This document shows positions 6,843-7,004 of a stretch of 7,004 nt of DNA, piece after piece. The stretch is from Bacillota bacterium. GTDB taxonomy: Bacteria; Bacillota; Clostridia; UBA1381. The stretch lies in the NCBI GenBank assembly GCA_021203665.1, contig JAJQAT010000180.1, positions 1 through 7,004 on the forward strand, in the 5' to 3' direction. The notes beneath the pieces were generated by a model that was given only the letters and a program-made list of their open reading frames with translations, searched no databases and was not told the DNA's origin. Numbering within the stretch: position 1 is the first letter of the stretch; each line of letters begins with the position of its first letter. The translations under genes were made by a program, and so were the position numbers.

Positions 6843-6882
6843 GCTGTCGACAAGTATATCAAAAGATATACCTGTCGACAGC
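6843..6882. repeat. Inverted repeat 2, long stem containing GTCGAC
   Basis: The outer arms GCTGTCGACA (6843-6852) and TGTCGACAGC (6873-6882) pair perfectly. After one A/C mismatch, GTATATC (6854-6860) pairs with GATATAC (6865-6871) around an AAAA loop. This is the longest stem in the window: 17 pairs with a single mismatch. No T-tract follows directly. It could stabilise the 3' end of the VOC-SDR transcript or be part of a dispersed palindromic element. Confidence 0.8.
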
Positions 6883-6913
6883 GAAAAAACCGTTTTTGCA
6901 AAACGGTTTTTTC
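6883..6913. terminator. Intrinsic terminator-like hairpin, potentially bidirectional
   Basis: A perfect 14-base stem (6883-6896 with 6900-6913) has a TGC loop. The core CCGTTTT/AAAACGG is flanked by A6 on the left and T6 on the right. The T-run after the CGG core makes it a plausible Rho-independent terminator for the SDR transcript, about 120 bases past the stop. The A-run on the other side makes it equally suitable for a gene converging from the right. Confidence 0.75.
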
Positions 6914-6929
6914 AACTATTTTCAAAGAA

Positions 6930-6968
6930 AAAACCAAAAGTTCCTCCTTCGTCGAAACTTTAGGTTTT
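6930..6968. repeat. Inverted repeat 4 with anti-Shine-Dalgarno loop
   Basis: Arms at 6930-6942 and 6956-6968 pair at 12 of 13 positions, with one A/A mismatch. The 13-base loop (6943-6955) begins with CCTCCTT on the + strand, which is AAGGAGG on the - strand. Confidence 0.65.
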
Positions 6969-6972
6969 AAGC

Positions 6973-7001
6973 CATTTTTGACGCGCATGTCGTCAAAAAT
7001 G
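6973..7001. repeat. Inverted repeat 5 at the window edge
   Basis: A perfect 11-base stem, CATTTTTGACG (6973-6983) with CGTCAAAAATG (6991-7001), closes a seven-base loop CGCATGT. What follows the stem is cut off by the window end. Confidence 0.75.
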
Positions 7002-7004
7002 ATT

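Noticed and set aside
6830..6860. TTGACA (6830-6835) as a -35 for an internal small-RNA promoter
   Set aside because: At 17 bases spacing the -10 would be AGTATA, and TATATC needs 19. The TTGACA is also explained as part of a hairpin arm.
6793..7004. CRISPR array or IS end
   Set aside because: The repeats are inverted arms of differing sequence, not regularly spaced direct repeats. There is no transposase remnant or target duplication.

Overview
The window looks like chromosomal DNA of a Gram-positive anaerobe of the Clostridia (Bacillota), probably a gut-type member of the Oscillospiraceae/Lachnospiraceae breadth. The evidence is the gene order (site-2 protease, scpA, scpB, DUF2953 protein, GerW/YtfJ), the strong AGGAGG-type ribosome binding sites, the sigma-A-like promoter, and the B12-binding radical SAM protein followed by its DUF2344 partner. 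I cannot name a genus. No IS element, phage gene, tRNA, rRNA or CRISPR array is visible. All supported genes lie on the + strand.

Positions 1-5473 hold a dense run of seven genes that reads as one operon. In order they are: a 5'-truncated M50 zinc metalloprotease; ScpA and ScpB (kleisin and winged-helix partners of SMC in chromosome condensation); a membrane-anchored DUF2953 protein; a GerW/YtfJ sporulation-family protein; a TIGR03960-type B12-binding radical SAM protein; and its TIGR03936/DUF2344 partner. Neighbours overlap by 8 or 14 bases or are 1 to 9 bases apart, so translational coupling is likely throughout. The last two genes form a conserved pair of unknown substrate. The ribonuclease G gene that commonly follows this pair in Clostridia is absent here.

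Positions 5474-5554 form the first real intergenic gap. It carries a good sigma-A-type promoter with an extended -10, and an 8-base palindrome touching the -35. This starts a second, two-gene unit: a small VOC (glyoxalase-fold) protein and an SDR dehydrogenase closely resembling gluconate 5-dehydrogenase. The unit is probably involved in sugar-acid metabolism. The SDR gene has codon choices typical of a highly expressed gene, unlike the upstream operon.

Positions 6793-7004 contain no convincing gene but are packed with five consecutive stem-loops. One is a clear intrinsic-terminator-like hairpin, and another displays an exact anti-Shine-Dalgarno sequence in its loop. This cluster is the least explained part of the window. 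It may be a dispersed palindromic repeat element, a structured 3' UTR or small RNA, or stacked terminators.
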